Positions 27,003-36,499 of a stretch of DNA of 56,754 nt are shown one piece after another. The stretch comes from an uncultured Bacteroidota bacterium (GTDB lineage Bacteria; Bacteroidota; Bacteroidia; UKL13-3). The stretch covers positions 1 to 56,754 of the forward strand of contig CAISCU010000025.1 in NCBI GenBank assembly GCA_903883965.1, given 5' to 3'. The notes under the pieces are model-generated. The model saw only the letters and a program-made list of their open reading frames with translations, had not been told where the DNA came from and searched no databases. Position 1 is the first letter of the stretch, and every line of letters starts with the position of its first letter. The position numbers and the translations under genes were made by a program.

Positions 27003-27302
27003 ATGCAAGTAGACATTCAATCCATCCATTTTAAAGCTGACAAAAAACTCATTGAATTCATTTCACAAAAGGTTCAAAAAACTGAAACCTTTATTAGTAG
27101 TGTAAGAAGTGCAGATGTTTATTTGAAATTAGAACCCGATCAGGAAGGAGAAAATAAACTGGTTGAGATCAAGCTCAATTTAAATGGCAATCCTATTTTT
27201 GCCAAAGAACATGCGGTGAGTTTTGAAACAGCCACCGATAAAGTTTTGGACAAATTAGTGGCTCAAGTGAAAAAAATGAAAGAAAAAAGTCAAGAAAAAT
27301 AG
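27003..27302 (+). CDS. raiA: ribosome hibernation-promoting factor (HPF/RaiA)
   Basis: The 99-residue protein binds the 30S subunit and silences or dimerises ribosomes when growth slows. It shows the beta-alpha-beta-beta-beta-alpha pattern of the family: IQSIHFKAD at the start, VKLEP-like YLKLEPDQ, EIKLNLNGN in the middle and a long basic C-terminal helix ending VKKMKEKSQ. The C-terminal dimerisation domain of long HPF is absent. It follows xerC after 26 bases and is probably cotranscribed with it. Confidence 0.9.
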   Translation: MQVDIQSIHFKADKKLIEFISQKVQKTETFISSVRSADVYLKLEPDQEGENKLVEIKLNLNGNPIFAKEHAVSFETATDKVLDKLVAQVKKMKEKSQEK

Positions 27303-27313
27303 GCTTTATGCCA

Positions 27314-27398
27314 ACAACAAACAGGTATTATTTGAGGTTTTTGAAGCTTTTTTAACCTGTAAATTAGCATTTTACCTGTTTGTTGTGTACTTTTTTTT
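27314..27398 (+). terminator. large hairpin plus T run after raiA
   Basis: A 14-base arm at 27314-27327 is perfectly complementary to 27373-27386, with 45 bases between, and eight T follow at 27391-27398. The long loop is unusual for a terminator. It could also be a protein-binding dyad or a structured 3' end. Confidence 0.5.
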
Positions 27399-27475
27399 GA
27401 TAATCTAAGATTTCACTTATTTTTGCCTCGCTGTTACGCTTCCAACGTCTTTAACAGAATTATTTTTGCTGTCCT

Positions 27476-27506
27476 ATTGCAAATATCCTGTAAAACGCTA
27501 CATTTG
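27476..27506 (+). promoter_or_regulatory. promoter of the tRNA-tuf-secE-nusG operon
   Basis: ATTG at 27476-27479 lies 19 bases before TACATTTG at 27499-27506, a good -33/-7 pair. It precedes the first tRNA by about 110 bases. Confidence 0.75.
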
Positions 27507-27616
27507 CAGTCCTTTTTAGTTCAAAAGGCTAACAAAGTAGTTGTTCTTTGCAGATATTGATTTCGCTTTATCACCTTCAGTGGTGAATGGCCCGGCTTAT
27601 GATATGAACAAAATTA

Positions 27617-27689
27617 GCCACTTTAGCTCAGCTGGTAGAGCAACTGATTTGTAATCAGTAGGTCGCTGGTTCGATTCCGGCAAGTGGCT
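27617..27689 (+). tRNA. tRNA-Thr (anticodon TGT)
   Basis: The acceptor stem pairs GCCACTT (27617-27623) with AAGTGGC (27682-27688). The D arm reads AGCTCAGCTGGTAGAGC, the anticodon loop TTTGTAA gives TGT, and the T arm contains GGTTCGATTCC. CCA is not encoded. It is the first gene of the tRNA-tuf cluster. Confidence 0.95.
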
Positions 27690-27749
27690 CTAAATGAAGT
27701 TCGGCTTTGAGCAAATCAATATCTTGTTAAGACGTTGTTCTTTATTTTC

Positions 27750-27832
27750 GGGGAGATACCAAAGCGGCCAACTGGGACGGACTGTAAATCCGTTGTCTTA
27801 CGACTTCAAAGGTTCGAATCCTTTTCTCCCCA
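27750..27832 (+). tRNA. tRNA-Tyr (anticodon GTA)
   Basis: This 83-base class II tRNA has acceptor strands GGGGAGA and TCTCCCC, the anticodon loop CTGTAAA (GTA), a long variable arm and the T arm GGTTCGAATCC. CCA is not encoded. Confidence 0.95.
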
Positions 27833-27850
27833 CACAGGTACCAAGAAAAT

Positions 27851-27923
27851 GCGGGAGTAGCTCAGTTGGTAGAGCGACAGCCTTCCAAGCTGTAGGTCGC
27901 GGGTTCGAGCCTCGTCTCCCGCT
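27851..27923 (+). tRNA. tRNA-Gly (anticodon TCC)
   Basis: Acceptor strands GCGGGAG and CTCCCGC enclose a standard D arm, the anticodon loop CTTCCAA (TCC) and the T arm GGGTTCGAGCCTC. CCA is not encoded. Confidence 0.95.
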
Positions 27924-28037
27924 CATCCAATCAAACTAAAATTTTGATTGCAGCAATTTAAAATCAATTACTCATAAGAGTAGGTAACTGTAACCATTGC
28001 TAAGTTTTCAGTAAAAGAGATTTTACTGGAAACTTAA

Positions 28038-28109
<72 letters not shown>

Positions 28110-28181
28110 CGGAACCGAGAAATTGATTTTTAAGGTGTTGTTAAGAAACTAAATATTAAAAACTAAATAAAAACTAAAACT

Positions 28182-29369
28182 ATGGCTAAAGAAAAATTTG
28201 ACCGCAGTAAACCGCACGTAAATATCGGTACTATCGGTCACGTTGACCACGGTAAAACTACTTTAACTGCTGCAATTACTAAGGTATTGTCAGATGCAGG
28301 TTTGTCAGAAGCACGTTCTTTCGATTCTATCGACTCAGCTCCAGAAGAAAAAGAGCGTGGTATCACCATCAACACTGCACACGTTGAATACCAAACAGCT
28401 AATCGTCACTACGCACACGTAGATTGTCCAGGTCACGCCGACTATGTTAAAAACATGGTAACTGGTGCTGCTCAAATGGATGGTGCTATCTTGGTAGTTG
28501 CTTCTACAGACGGACCTATGCCACAAACTCGTGAGCATATCCTTTTGGCTCGTCAGGTAGGTGTACCTCGTATTGTTGTATTCATGAACAAAGTTGACAT
28601 GGTTGACGACGCAGAGTTGTTGGAAATCGTTGAAATGGAAATCCGTGAATTGTTAAGCAAATATGAATTCCCTGGTGATGAAATTCCAATTATCCAAGGT
28701 TCTGCTTTGGGTGGATTGAATGGCGATGCTAAATGGGTTGCTAAAATCATGGAATTGATGGATGCAGTTGATGCTTACATCCCAGTTCCTCCTCGTGCAG
28801 TTGATCTTCCTTTCTTGATGCCAATTGAAGACGTATTCTCGATCACTGGTCGTGGTACTGTAGCAACTGGTCGTATCGAGCGTGGTGTAATCAACTCTTC
28901 AGAGGAAGTTGATATCATCGGTTTAGGTGCTGAAAAATTGAAATCAGTTGTAACTGGTGTTGAAATGTTCCGTAAAATTTTGGATCGTGGAGAAGCTGGT
29001 GATAACGTAGGTTTATTGTTACGTGGTATCGACAAAAACCAAATCCGTCGTGGTATGGTTATTTGCAAACCAGGTTCAGTATTGCCTCACACTAAATTCA
29101 AAGCTGAGATCTACGTATTGTCAAAAGACGAAGGTGGACGTCACACTCCATTCTTTAACAAATACCGTCCTCAGTTCTATTTCCGTACAACTGACGTAAC
29201 TGGTGAAACTATTTTACCTGAAGGTGTAGAAATGGTTATGCCTGGTGATAACATCACTATTACAGTTGAGTTGATCGCTCCAATTGCGATGGAAAAGAAC
29301 TTACGTTTCGCTATCCGTGAAGGTGGTCGTACCGTAGGTGCTGGTCAGGTTACTGAAATCATTCTTTAA
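28182..29369 (+). CDS. tuf: elongation factor Tu
   Basis: EF-Tu carries aminoacyl-tRNA to the ribosome as a GTP complex. The 395-residue protein has the G1 loop GHVDHGKT (residues 18-25), switch [14 protein letters not shown] and NKVDMV, followed by two beta-barrel domains. Codon use is more biased towards C-ending codons than in neighbouring genes, as expected for a very highly expressed gene. It lies between tRNA-Thr and tRNA-Trp, a conserved order that continues to secE and nusG. Confidence 0.98.
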   Translation: MAKEKFDRSKPHVNIGTIGHVDHGKTTLTAAITKVLSDAGLSEARSFDSIDSAPEEKERGITINTAHVEYQTANRHYAHVDCPGHADYVKNMVTGAAQMDGAILVVASTDGPMPQTREHILLARQVGVPRIVVFMNKVDMVDDAELLEIVEMEIRELLSKYEFPGDEIPIIQGSALGGLNGDAKWVAKIMELMDAVDAYIPVPPRAVDLPFLMPIEDVFSITGRGTVATGRIERGVINSSEEVDIIGLGAEKLKSVVTGVEMFRKILDRGEAGDNVGLLLRGIDKNQIRRGMVICKPGSVLPHTKFKAEIYVLSKDEGGRHTPFFNKYRPQFYFRTTDVTGETILPEGVEMVMPGDNITITVELIAPIAMEKNLRFAIREGGRTVGAGQVTEIIL

Positions 29370-29380
29370 TAATGATACAA

Positions 29381-29414
29381 AGCAAACCGAAACAATTGTT
29401 TCGGTTTGCTTTAC
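29381..29414. terminator. palindromic terminator after tuf
   Basis: A perfect 30-base palindrome (29381-29410), centred on CAATTG, starts 12 bases after the tuf stop and is followed by TTACTTCTTT. It would reduce read-through from tuf into tRNA-Trp and secE. The T tract is weak, so it may be a partial terminator. Confidence 0.7.
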
Positions 29415-29515
29415 TTCTTTGTAGCAATACAAATTAGAAAAGGGCTTAAGTGTTCTGTTTACAGAAGAGAAAGAAAAAATCCTGATTTCTTCGCCCAAAC
29501 TTTTAGGAATTACGA

Positions 29516-29586
29516 ACGGGAATAGTTCAATGGTAGAATAGAGGTCTCCAAAACCTTTGATCTGGGTTCGAGTCCTAGTTCCCGTG
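29516..29586 (+). tRNA. tRNA-Trp (anticodon CCA)
   Basis: Acceptor strands ACGGGAA and TTCCCGT enclose the anticodon loop CTCCAAA (CCA) and the T arm GGGTTCGAGTCCT. It lies 15 bases before the secE start, as in many Bacteroidota. Confidence 0.94.
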
Positions 29587-29601
29587 CAATTAATTGAGCA
29601 A

Positions 29602-29793
29602 ATGAGCAAGTTATCTGAATATGTAAAATCATCTTACGATGAATTAATGAACAAGGTTTCTTGGCCTAGCTGGGATGACCTTCAAGAGAGTACAATCATT
29701 GTAATGATTGCGGCTTTAATCATTGCTTTGTTAATTGGAGTAATTGATATCGCCAGCGGTTTTGCTTTGGGATTTTTTTACAAATTGTTTTAA
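29602..29793 (+). CDS. secE: preprotein translocase subunit SecE
   Basis: SecE is the small essential clamp of the SecYEG channel. The 63-residue protein has the amphipathic region YVKSSYDELMNKVSWPSW, with the family VSWPS signature, and one membrane helix (VMIAALIIALLIGVIDIA). This one-helix form is usual outside the enterics. The ATG at 29602 starts MSKLSEYV; the longer frame from 29557 would begin inside tRNA-Trp. nusG follows after 24 bases. Confidence 0.93.
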   Translation: MSKLSEYVKSSYDELMNKVSWPSWDDLQESTIIVMIAALIIALLIGVIDIASGFALGFFYKLF

Positions 29794-29817
29794 ACCTAAA
29801 GTAGAAAAGGTAGTATC

Positions 29818-30372
29818 ATGTCTGAACAACAAACAGAGCAATTTAAATGGTATGTGGTGAGAGCCATTACCGGACAAGAGAAAAAAGTAAAAGCGCAGGT
29901 TGAGGTAGAACTCGAGCGTGCAGGTTTACTTCCTCAAGTTCCACAAATATTGATTCCTACCGAAAAAATTTACCAGGTTAAAAATGGTAAAAAGACTTCA
30001 AAAGAGAAAGCATTTTTGCCGGGTTATATTTTAATCCATGCAGATGTATCTGGAGAAGTTGGACATATCATTGAATCTGTAAACGGTGTCGTAGGATTCT
30101 TAGGTGGAAAGTCAACACCTACTCCATTGAGAATTTCTGAAGTTAACAGAATTTTAGGAAATGTGGATGAAATGGCAGAACAAGGTGAAACCTTAATTGA
30201 GCCATACATTGTTGGAGAAAGTGTGAAAGTGATTGATGGTCCATTCAGTGGTTTCAGTGGTTTGATTGAAGAGGTAATGGAAGATAAAAAGAAATTGAAA
30301 GTAATGGTAAAGATTTTCGGAAGAAGAACACCATTAGAGTTGAATTTCGTTCAAGTAGAAAAAGAAAGTTAA
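29818..30372 (+). CDS. nusG: transcription termination/antitermination protein NusG
   Basis: NusG binds the clamp of RNA polymerase, reduces pausing and links transcription to Rho or the ribosome. The 184-residue protein has an N-terminal NGN domain (WYVVRAITGQEKKVK, LPGYILIH) and a C-terminal KOW domain (VKVIDGPFSGFSGLIEEV). Size is normal. It sits in the conserved order secE-nusG-rplK. Confidence 0.96.
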   Translation: MSEQQTEQFKWYVVRAITGQEKKVKAQVEVELERAGLLPQVPQILIPTEKIYQVKNGKKTSKEKAFLPGYILIHADVSGEVGHIIESVNGVVGFLGGKSTPTPLRISEVNRILGNVDEMAEQGETLIEPYIVGESVKVIDGPFSGFSGLIEEVMEDKKKLKVMVKIFGRRTPLELNFVQVEKES

Positions 30373-30410
30373 TTGTATTATAAACCCAATTGGGTACAAA
30401 AAAATGATTT

Positions 30411-30854
30411 ATGGCTAAAGAACTAACAGGTTTTATTAAATTACAGGTTAAAGGTGGCGCTGCCAATCCAGCTCCTCCAATTGGTCCTGCCTTAGGATCA
30501 AAAGGTGTGAATATCATGGAATTTTGCAAACAATTCAATGCAAGAACCCAAGATAAGGCAGGGAAGATTTTACCTGTTGTGATTTCAGTTTACAGTGATA
30601 AGTCTTTTGATTTTATCATCAAAACTCCTCCAGTGGCTGCTCAATTATTAGAAGCTGCTAAAATCCAAAAAGGATCAGCTGAGCCAAACCGTAAAAAGAA
30701 TGGTACAGTTACATGGGAGCAAATCAGACAGATTGCTGAAGACAAAATCGTTGACATGAATTGCTTCAAAGTTGAGTCAGCCATGAAAATGGTAGCGGGT
30801 TCTGCAAGAAGTATGGGATTAAATGTTTCTGGTGAAAATCCTTTTAACAACTAA
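30411..30854 (+). CDS. rplK: 50S ribosomal protein uL11
   Basis: L11 forms part of the GTPase-associated centre at the base of the L7/L12 stalk. The 147-residue protein begins [20 protein letters not shown] and has the [17 protein letters not shown] segment and the C-terminal rRNA-binding domain ending ARSMGLNV. Length and position before rplA are standard. Confidence 0.97.
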   Translation: MAKELTGFIKLQVKGGAANPAPPIGPALGSKGVNIMEFCKQFNARTQDKAGKILPVVISVYSDKSFDFIIKTPPVAAQLLEAAKIQKGSAEPNRKKNGTVTWEQIRQIAEDKIVDMNCFKVESAMKMVAGSARSMGLNVSGENPFNN

Positions 30855-30865
30855 AATAAACTGCA

Positions 30866-31564
30866 ATGACAAGGATAAGTAAGAAAAGAAAAGAAGTACT
30901 TAAAAAGGTTGATGCTGCTAAAGCATACACACTTACAGATGCTTCTAAATTAGTAAAAGATATCAGCTACACAAAGTTTGATTCTTCTGTAGACATTGAT
31001 ATTCGTTTAGGAGTAGATCCTAAAAAAGCAAACCAAATGGTGCGTGGTGTGGTAGCATTGCCACATGGTACTGGTAAAACTTTAAAAGTGTTAGCTTTGG
31101 TTCCAGCTGATAAAGAAGCTGAAGCAAAAGAAGCAGGTGCAGATTTTGTTGGATTGGATGAATACATTCAAAAAATTGAACAAGGTTGGACTGATATCGA
31201 TATTATCATTACCGTTCCTGCTGTAATGGCTAAGTTAGGTAAATTGGGTAAAGTATTAGGTCCAAGAAACTTAATGCCTAATCCAAAAAGTGGAACTGTA
31301 ACTCAAGAAGTTGGTAAAACAATCAAAGAGGTTAAAGCAGGTAAAATTGATTTTAAAGTTGACAAAGAAGGTATCATTCATACTTCAATTGGTAAATCAT
31401 CTTTCGCTCCTGAAAAATTATACGAAAATGCAGTTGAATTGATTCAAAGTATTTCAAAATTGAAACCTTCATCTGCAAAAGGAACATATTTCAGAAGTAT
31501 CCACATTAGCAGTACGATGAGTCCGGGAATTACTGTTGATACTAAATCAGTACCTGGCATTTAA
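30866..31564 (+). CDS. rplA: 50S ribosomal protein uL1
   Basis: L1 forms the mobile stalk by the E site and in many bacteria represses its own operon. The 232-residue protein has the signature region [19 protein letters not shown] in its second domain. It starts 11 bases after rplK and lies 12 bases before rplJ, consistent with one operon. No clear L1-binding mRNA structure was worked out here. Confidence 0.97.
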   Translation: MTRISKKRKEVLKKVDAAKAYTLTDASKLVKDISYTKFDSSVDIDIRLGVDPKKANQMVRGVVALPHGTGKTLKVLALVPADKEAEAKEAGADFVGLDEYIQKIEQGWTDIDIIITVPAVMAKLGKLGKVLGPRNLMPNPKSGTVTQEVGKTIKEVKAGKIDFKVDKEGIIHTSIGKSSFAPEKLYENAVELIQSISKLKPSSAKGTYFRSIHISSTMSPGITVDTKSVPGI

Positions 31565-31576
31565 TAAAATCAGCAT

Positions 31577-32098
31577 ATGAATAGGGAACAGAAAATAGAA
31601 GTAATTCAGGGCTTGGTAGAAAAATTCGGTCAATATAAAAATATCTACATTACAGATATTTCTAATTTGAACGCACAACAAACCAGCCAATTGAGAAGAG
31701 ATTTGTTCAAAAGTGGTATTACCATGCAAGTGGCTAAAAATACCATGATTGAAAAAGCAATGATCGAGTCTGGCAGAGAATTGGGAAATTTAGCTGAGAC
31801 TTTAAAAGGCAATACTGCTTTGATGTTTAGTGAAGATATCAAAGCGCCAGCAAAGGTGATCAAGAATTTCAGAAAAAAAGGCGACAGACCTTACTTAAAG
31901 GGTGCTTGCATTGATGCTGACATTTTCATTGGTGACAACCAGTTGGAAGTATTGATGAGTTTAAAAACCAAAAACGAACTCATTGGAGATATCATCGGAA
32001 TGTTACAAGCTCCTGCACAAAATGTATTGGGTGCTTTACAATCAGGTGGAAATAAAATTGCAGGTGTAGTAAAAACGCTTTCTGAGCGTCCTGAATAA
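31577..32098 (+). CDS. rplJ: 50S ribosomal protein uL10
   Basis: L10 anchors the L7/L12 dimers to the ribosome. The 173-residue protein has the N-terminal rRNA-binding domain (NREQKIEVIQGLVEKFGQYK, KNTMIEKAM) and a short C-terminal helix that binds L7/L12. The 42-base gap to rplL is normal. Confidence 0.96.
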   Translation: MNREQKIEVIQGLVEKFGQYKNIYITDISNLNAQQTSQLRRDLFKSGITMQVAKNTMIEKAMIESGRELGNLAETLKGNTALMFSEDIKAPAKVIKNFRKKGDRPYLKGACIDADIFIGDNQLEVLMSLKTKNELIGDIIGMLQAPAQNVLGALQSGGNKIAGVVKTLSERPE

Positions 32099-32140
32099 AA
32101 AATAATAATTTAGAATAAATAACAATTAAAACTTAGAAAA

Positions 32141-32515
32141 ATGGCAGATTTAAAAGCGTTCGCAGAACAGTTAGTTAACTTAACAGTAAAAGAAGTTAAC
32201 GAGTTAGCTAAAATTTTAAAAGATGAGTACGGAATTGAACCAGCTGCTGCTGCAGTTGCGGTTGCTGCTCCGGCTGCAGGTGCTGGTGAAGCAGCTGCTG
32301 AAAAAACATCTTTTGATGTAATCTTGAAAAGCGCAGGTGCTAACAAATTAAATGTTGTTAAAGTTGTTAAAGATTTAACAGGTTTAGGTTTGAAAGAAGC
32401 AAAAGAACTAGTTGACGGTGCTCCAAAACCAGTTAAAGAAGGTGTTGACAAAGCTACCGCAGAAGATTTAAAAGCTAAGCTAACTGAAGCAGGAGCTGAA
32501 GTTGAGCTTAAGTAA
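32141..32515 (+). CDS. rplL: 50S ribosomal protein bL12 (L7/L12)
   Basis: L7/L12 dimers recruit and activate translation GTPases. The 124-residue protein has the N-terminal dimerisation helix pair, an Ala-rich hinge (residues about 38-55) and the conserved C-terminal domain [23 protein letters not shown] hairpin follows before rpoB. Confidence 0.97.
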   Translation: MADLKAFAEQLVNLTVKEVNELAKILKDEYGIEPAAAAVAVAAPAAGAGEAAAEKTSFDVILKSAGANKLNVVKVVKDLTGLGLKEAKELVDGAPKPVKEGVDKATAEDLKAKLTEAGAEVELK

Positions 32516-32539
32516 TTTAAACTCAGCACACTAACATTT

Positions 32540-32571
32540 GTGACCCCGGCACTTTGCCGAGGGTCACTTTT
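32540..32571 (+). terminator. hairpin between rplL and rpoB, probable attenuator
   Basis: GTGACCC and CGGCA (32540-32551) pair with TGCCG and GGGTCAC (32555-32567), with one bulged A and a CTT loop, followed by TTTTCTGTTT. It starts 25 bases after rplL. As in other bacteria, partial termination here would lower rpoBC expression relative to the ribosomal proteins. Confidence 0.8.
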
Positions 32572-32619
32572 CTGTTTATGGAAATCGAAGAGTCGGTAAC
32601 CTTTTAATTTTATATCAAA

Positions 32620-35600
32620 TTGGCCAATATAAATAATCCGGCAGGAGGTAGAATCAATTTCGCTTCTGTCAAACCAGTAATTGATTATCCAGACTTTTTG
32701 GATGTTCAATTGCAGTCTTTCAGAGAGTTCTTTCAATTAGACACAACCTCTGAGAGTCGTACAAATGAAGGTTTGTACAAAGTTTTTTTGGAAAATTTTC
32801 CAATCACAGATACACGAAACATTTTCGTGTTAGAATTCCTTGATTATTTTGTAGATCCACCTCGTTACTCAATAGATGAGTGTATCGAAAGAGGGTTGAC
32901 TTATTCAGTTCCTTTGAAAGCTAAGTTAAGGTTGTCATGTAATGACCCTGAGCACGAAGATTTCAAAACAATTGTACAAGATGTTTACTTGGGAACAATC
33001 CCATACATGACACCTAGAGGTACATTTGTGATCAATGGAGCTGAGCGTATTATTGTTTCTCAATTACACAGATCACCAGGTGTATTCTTTGGTCAAAGTT
33101 ACCATACAAACGGTACCAAACTCTATTCTGCCAGAGTAATTCCGTTCAAAGGTAGCTGGATTGAATTTGCAACAGATGTAAACAATGTCATGTATGCATA
33201 CATCGACAGAAAAAAGAAGTTTCCTGTTACAACTTTATTGCGTGCCATTGGATACGAAACGGATAAAGAAATTTTAAACTTGTTTGACCTTGCTGAAGAA
33301 ATCAAAGTAAGTAAAGCTGGTTTAAAAAGAGTATTGGGTCGTAAATTAGCAGCTAGGGTTTTGAGAACTTGGGTTGAAGATTTTGTAGATGAAGATACCG
33401 GTGAAGTAGTTTCAATTGAAAGAAATGAGGTAATCATTGAGAGAGATACAGTTCTTGAAGAGGACCACATTGATTTAATTGTAGAAGCAGAGGTTAAAAC
33501 CATCCTACTTCACAAAAATGAATCATCACACAATGATTTTGCAATCATTTTGAATACCCTTCAAAAAGATACAGCAAATAGTGGTAAAGAAGCTCATGAG
33601 CACATTTATCGCCAATTAAGAAATGCAGATCCACCTGATGAAGAAACAGCAAGAGGTGTGATTGATAAATTGTTCTTCTCTGACAAACGCTATGATTTGG
33701 GAGATGTAGGACGTTACAGAATTAATAGAAAATTAGGTAAAAATGAGCCTTTGAGCAACAGGGTATTGTCTAAAGACGATATCGTGTCTATCATGAAATA
33801 CTTAATTGAATTGTCTAATTCTAGAGCTGATGTGGATGATATTGACCACTTAAGTAACAGAAGAGTAAGAACAGTTGGTGAACAATTGTATGCTCAATTT
33901 GGTGTTGGTTTAGCTCGTATGGCACGTACCATTCGTGAAAGAATGAATATTCGTGACAACGAAGTATTTACACCAACAGACTTGATCAATGCAAAAACTT
34001 TATCTTCTGTTATCAATTCGTTTTTCGGAACTAACCAATTGTCACAGTTCATGGACCAAACAAATCCATTGGCTGAGATTACACACAAGCGCCGTATGTC
34101 GGCACTTGGTCCTGGTGGTTTGAGCCGTGACCGTGCTGGTTTCGAGGTGCGAGATGTACACTATACTCACTATGGACGTTTGTGTACCATTGAAACTCCA
34201 GAAGGTCCAAACATTGGTTTGATTTCATCTTTGTGTGTGCATGCCAAAATCAATGGTATGGGTTTCATTGAAACACCTTATTTAAAAGTAACCAATGGTA
34301 AAGTTGCAGTGAATGAGCCTGTAACATACTTGAGTGCTGAAGATGAAGATGGAAAAGTAATTGCACAATCTGATGCACGTTACGATGCAAAAGGAAATTT
34401 CAACGAAACCAAAATCAAAGCCAGATACGAAGGTGACTTCCCAATGGTAGATGCGGAAAAATTGGAATTCATGGACATTGCGCCTAACCAAATTGTATCT
34501 ATTGCTGCTTCATTGATTCCTTTCTTGGAACACAATGATGCTAACCGTGCATTGATGGGATCCAACATGCAAAGACAAGCTGTTCCTTTATTGAGGCCTC
34601 AAGCCCCAGTAGTTGGTACTGGTTTGGAAGCTAAGATTGCTATTGATTCTAGAACTTTATTAGTTGCAGAAGGCAATGGTGTCATTGAATATGTTGATGC
34701 CAATGAAATCAGAATCCGTTATGAACAAACTGAAAATGACCGTTTGGTTAATTTCGGAACGGATACAAAAACCTATAAATTAATTAAATTCCGTAGAACC
34801 AACCAAAATACTTGTATCAACTTAAAACCTATTGTTAAAAAAGGTCAGAAGGTTGAAAAAGGTACAGTTTTGTGTGAAGGTTATGCAACTGAGTCAGGAG
34901 AATTGGCCTTAGGTAGAAACTTACAAGTAGCATTCATGCCTTGGCAAGGTTTCAACTTTGAGGATGCGATTGTTATTTCTGAAAAAGTTGTAAAAGAAGA
35001 CATTTTTACTTCTATACATATTACAGAATATGAATTGGAAGTAAGAGATACCAAACGTGGCGAAGAAGAATTAACCAATGACATTCCAAATGTAAGCGAA
35101 GAAGCTACTAAGAACTTGGATGAAAATGGTTTGATTCGTATTGGTTGCGAAGTAGGTGAAGGTGATATCTTAATCGGTAAAATTACTCCTAAAGGTGAAA
35201 CTGAACCTTCTCCAGAAGAGAAGTTGTTAAGAGCCATTTTTGGTGACAAAGCAGGTGATGTAAAAGATGCTTCATTGAAAGCAATTCCATCTACCAGCGG
35301 TGTGGTAATTGATAAAAAATTATTCGCAAGAGCTAAGAAAGAAAAGTCGGCTAAACAAGAAGACAAAGCTAAATTAGCTAAGTTAAAAGATGAGCACGAA
35401 AAGAATTTGAAAGAAATCAAAGAAATTTTGATTGACAAATTATTTACTGTTTTGTCTGGTAAAACTTCTGCGGGTATTATCAATGTTTACAATGAAGAAA
35501 TCATTGCTAAAGGAACCAAGTTTACCAATAAAAACTTACATGAAATTGATTTTTCAAATGTAAACGCTACCAACTGGACCAGCGATGCTGAGAAAAATGA

Positions 35601-36435
35601 TGTTGTAAGAAGTATCCTTACCAACTACAAAAACCGTTACAACCAAGAAGTTGCTGATTACCGTAGAAAAGAATATGCAATTTCGGTTGGTGATGAATTG
35701 CCAACAGGAATTTTAAAATTGGCTAAAGTATACTTGGCTAACAAGCGTAAGTTAAAAGTGGGTGATAAGATGGCTGGTCGTCACGGTAACAAAGGTATTG
35801 TTGCGCGTATTGTACGTGAAGAGGATTTACCTTTCATGGACAATGGAAAACCAGTAGACATAGTATTGAATCCACTAGGTGTACCGAGTCGTATGAACTT
35901 GGGTCAGATTTACGAAACAGTTTTAGGTTGGGCCGCAAAAGAATTAGATGTAAAATTTGCAACTCCAATTTTTGATGGCGCAAGTGATGACCAAGTTTTA
36001 GAATATACCAGAAAAGCAGGAATTCCAGATTGGGGTAAAACCTATTTGAATGATGGTTTGTCTGGAATGCGATTTGATCAACCAGTTACCGTTGGTGTCA
36101 TTTACATGATTAAATTAGGTCACATGGTTGATGATAAGATGCACGCGCGTTCTATCGGTCCATATTCATTGATTACACAACAACCATTGGGTGGTAAAGC
36201 TCAGTTTGGTGGTCAGCGTTTTGGAGAGATGGAGGTTTGGGCATTGGAAGCATTTGGTGCTGCCAATATCTTACAAGAGATCTTGACAATTAAATCTGAT
36301 GATATCATTGGAAGGGCAAAAACTTATGAAGCAATTGTGAAAGGTGACAACCTACCACAACCAGGATTGCCAGAATCTTTCAATGTATTGGTTCATGAAT
36401 TAAGAGGACTTGGATTAGATATCACTTTAGAGTAA
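32620..36435 (+). CDS. rpoB: DNA-directed RNA polymerase subunit beta
   Basis: The 1271-residue beta subunit forms half of the catalytic cleft. Recognisable regions include the rifampicin-binding cluster ([25 protein letters not shown]), quoted here only in part as [10 protein letters not shown], then [13 protein letters not shown], the [12 protein letters not shown] segment and the C-terminal clamp-binding [16 protein letters not shown]. The coding frame opens with TTG at 32620 (reading M-A-N-I-N-N-P), and no in-frame ATG precedes the conserved GRINFASV. This makes it one of few major genes here with a TTG start. Hairpins lie on both sides of the gene. Confidence 0.97.
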   Translation: MANINNPAGGRINFASVKPVIDYPDFLDVQLQSFREFFQLDTTSESRTNEGLYKVFLENFPITDTRNIFVLEFLDYFVDPPRYSIDECIERGLTYSVPLKAKLRLSCNDPEHEDFKTIVQDVYLGTIPYMTPRGTFVINGAERIIVSQLHRSPGVFFGQSYHTNGTKLYSARVIPFKGSWIEFATDVNNVMYAYIDRKKKFPVTTLLRAIGYETDKEILNLFDLAEEIKVSKAGLKRVLGRKLAARVLRTWVEDFVDEDTGEVVSIERNEVIIERDTVLEEDHIDLIVEAEVKTILLHKNESSHNDFAIILNTLQKDTANSGKEAHEHIYRQLRNADPPDEETARGVIDKLFFSDKRYDLGDVGRYRINRKLGKNEPLSNRVLSKDDIVSIMKYLIELSNSRADVDDIDHLSNRRVRTVGEQLYAQFGVGLARMARTIRERMNIRDNEVFTPTDLINAKTLSSVINSFFGTNQLSQFMDQTNPLAEITHKRRMSALGPGGLSRDRAGFEVRDVHYTHYGRLCTIETPEGPNIGLISSLCVHAKINGMGFIETPYLKVTNGKVAVNEPVTYLSAEDEDGKVIAQSDARYDAKGNFNETKIKARYEGDFPMVDAEKLEFMDIAPNQIVSIAASLIPFLEHNDANRALMGSNMQRQAVPLLRPQAPVVGTGLEAKIAIDSRTLLVAEGNGVIEYVDANEIRIRYEQTENDRLVNFGTDTKTYKLIKFRRTNQNTCINLKPIVKKGQKVEKGTVLCEGYATESGELALGRNLQVAFMPWQGFNFEDAIVISEKVVKEDIFTSIHITEYELEVRDTKRGEEELTNDIPNVSEEATKNLDENGLIRIGCEVGEGDILIGKITPKGETEPSPEEKLLRAIFGDKAGDVKDASLKAIPSTSGVVIDKKLFARAKKEKSAKQEDKAKLAKLKDEHEKNLKEIKEILIDKLFTVLSGKTSAGIINVYNEEIIAKGTKFTNKNLHEIDFSNVNATNWTSDAEKNDVVRSILTNYKNRYNQEVADYRRKEYAISVGDELPTGILKLAKVYLANKRKLKVGDKMAGRHGNKGIVARIVREEDLPFMDNGKPVDIVLNPLGVPSRMNLGQIYETVLGWAAKELDVKFATPIFDGASDDQVLEYTRKAGIPDWGKTYLNDGLSGMRFDQPVTVGVIYMIKLGHMVDDKMHARSIGPYSLITQQPLGGKAQFGGQRFGEMEVWALEAFGAANILQEILTIKSDDIIGRAKTYEAIVKGDNLPQPGLPESFNVLVHELRGLGLDITLE

Positions 36436-36442
36436 TAAAAAT

Positions 36443-36479
36443 AAATAAGCGGCAAGGCAAGCCTTGCCGCTTATTTTCA
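36443..36479 (+). terminator. terminator-like hairpin between rpoB and rpoC
   Basis: A perfect 16-base stem (36443-36458 with 36461-36476, AA loop) begins seven bases after the rpoB stop and ends in TTATTTT. The rpoC ATG is 23 bases further on. It could attenuate rpoC or act as an mRNA processing and stability signal. Confidence 0.75.
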
Positions 36480-36499
36480 AACCATTAAAAATCGCAATT

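Larger units (their letters stand above)
27303..27616. other. intergenic region between raiA and the tRNA operon
   Basis: This stretch holds a wide inverted repeat after raiA and the promoter of the tRNA-tuf operon. No open reading frame of note is seen. Confidence 0.8.

Noticed and set aside
32110-32736. Minus-strand frame of 208 codons across rplL and the start of rpoB
   Set aside because: It is a shadow of the Ala/Lys-rich rplL codons on the opposite strand and crosses a hairpin and the start of an essential gene.
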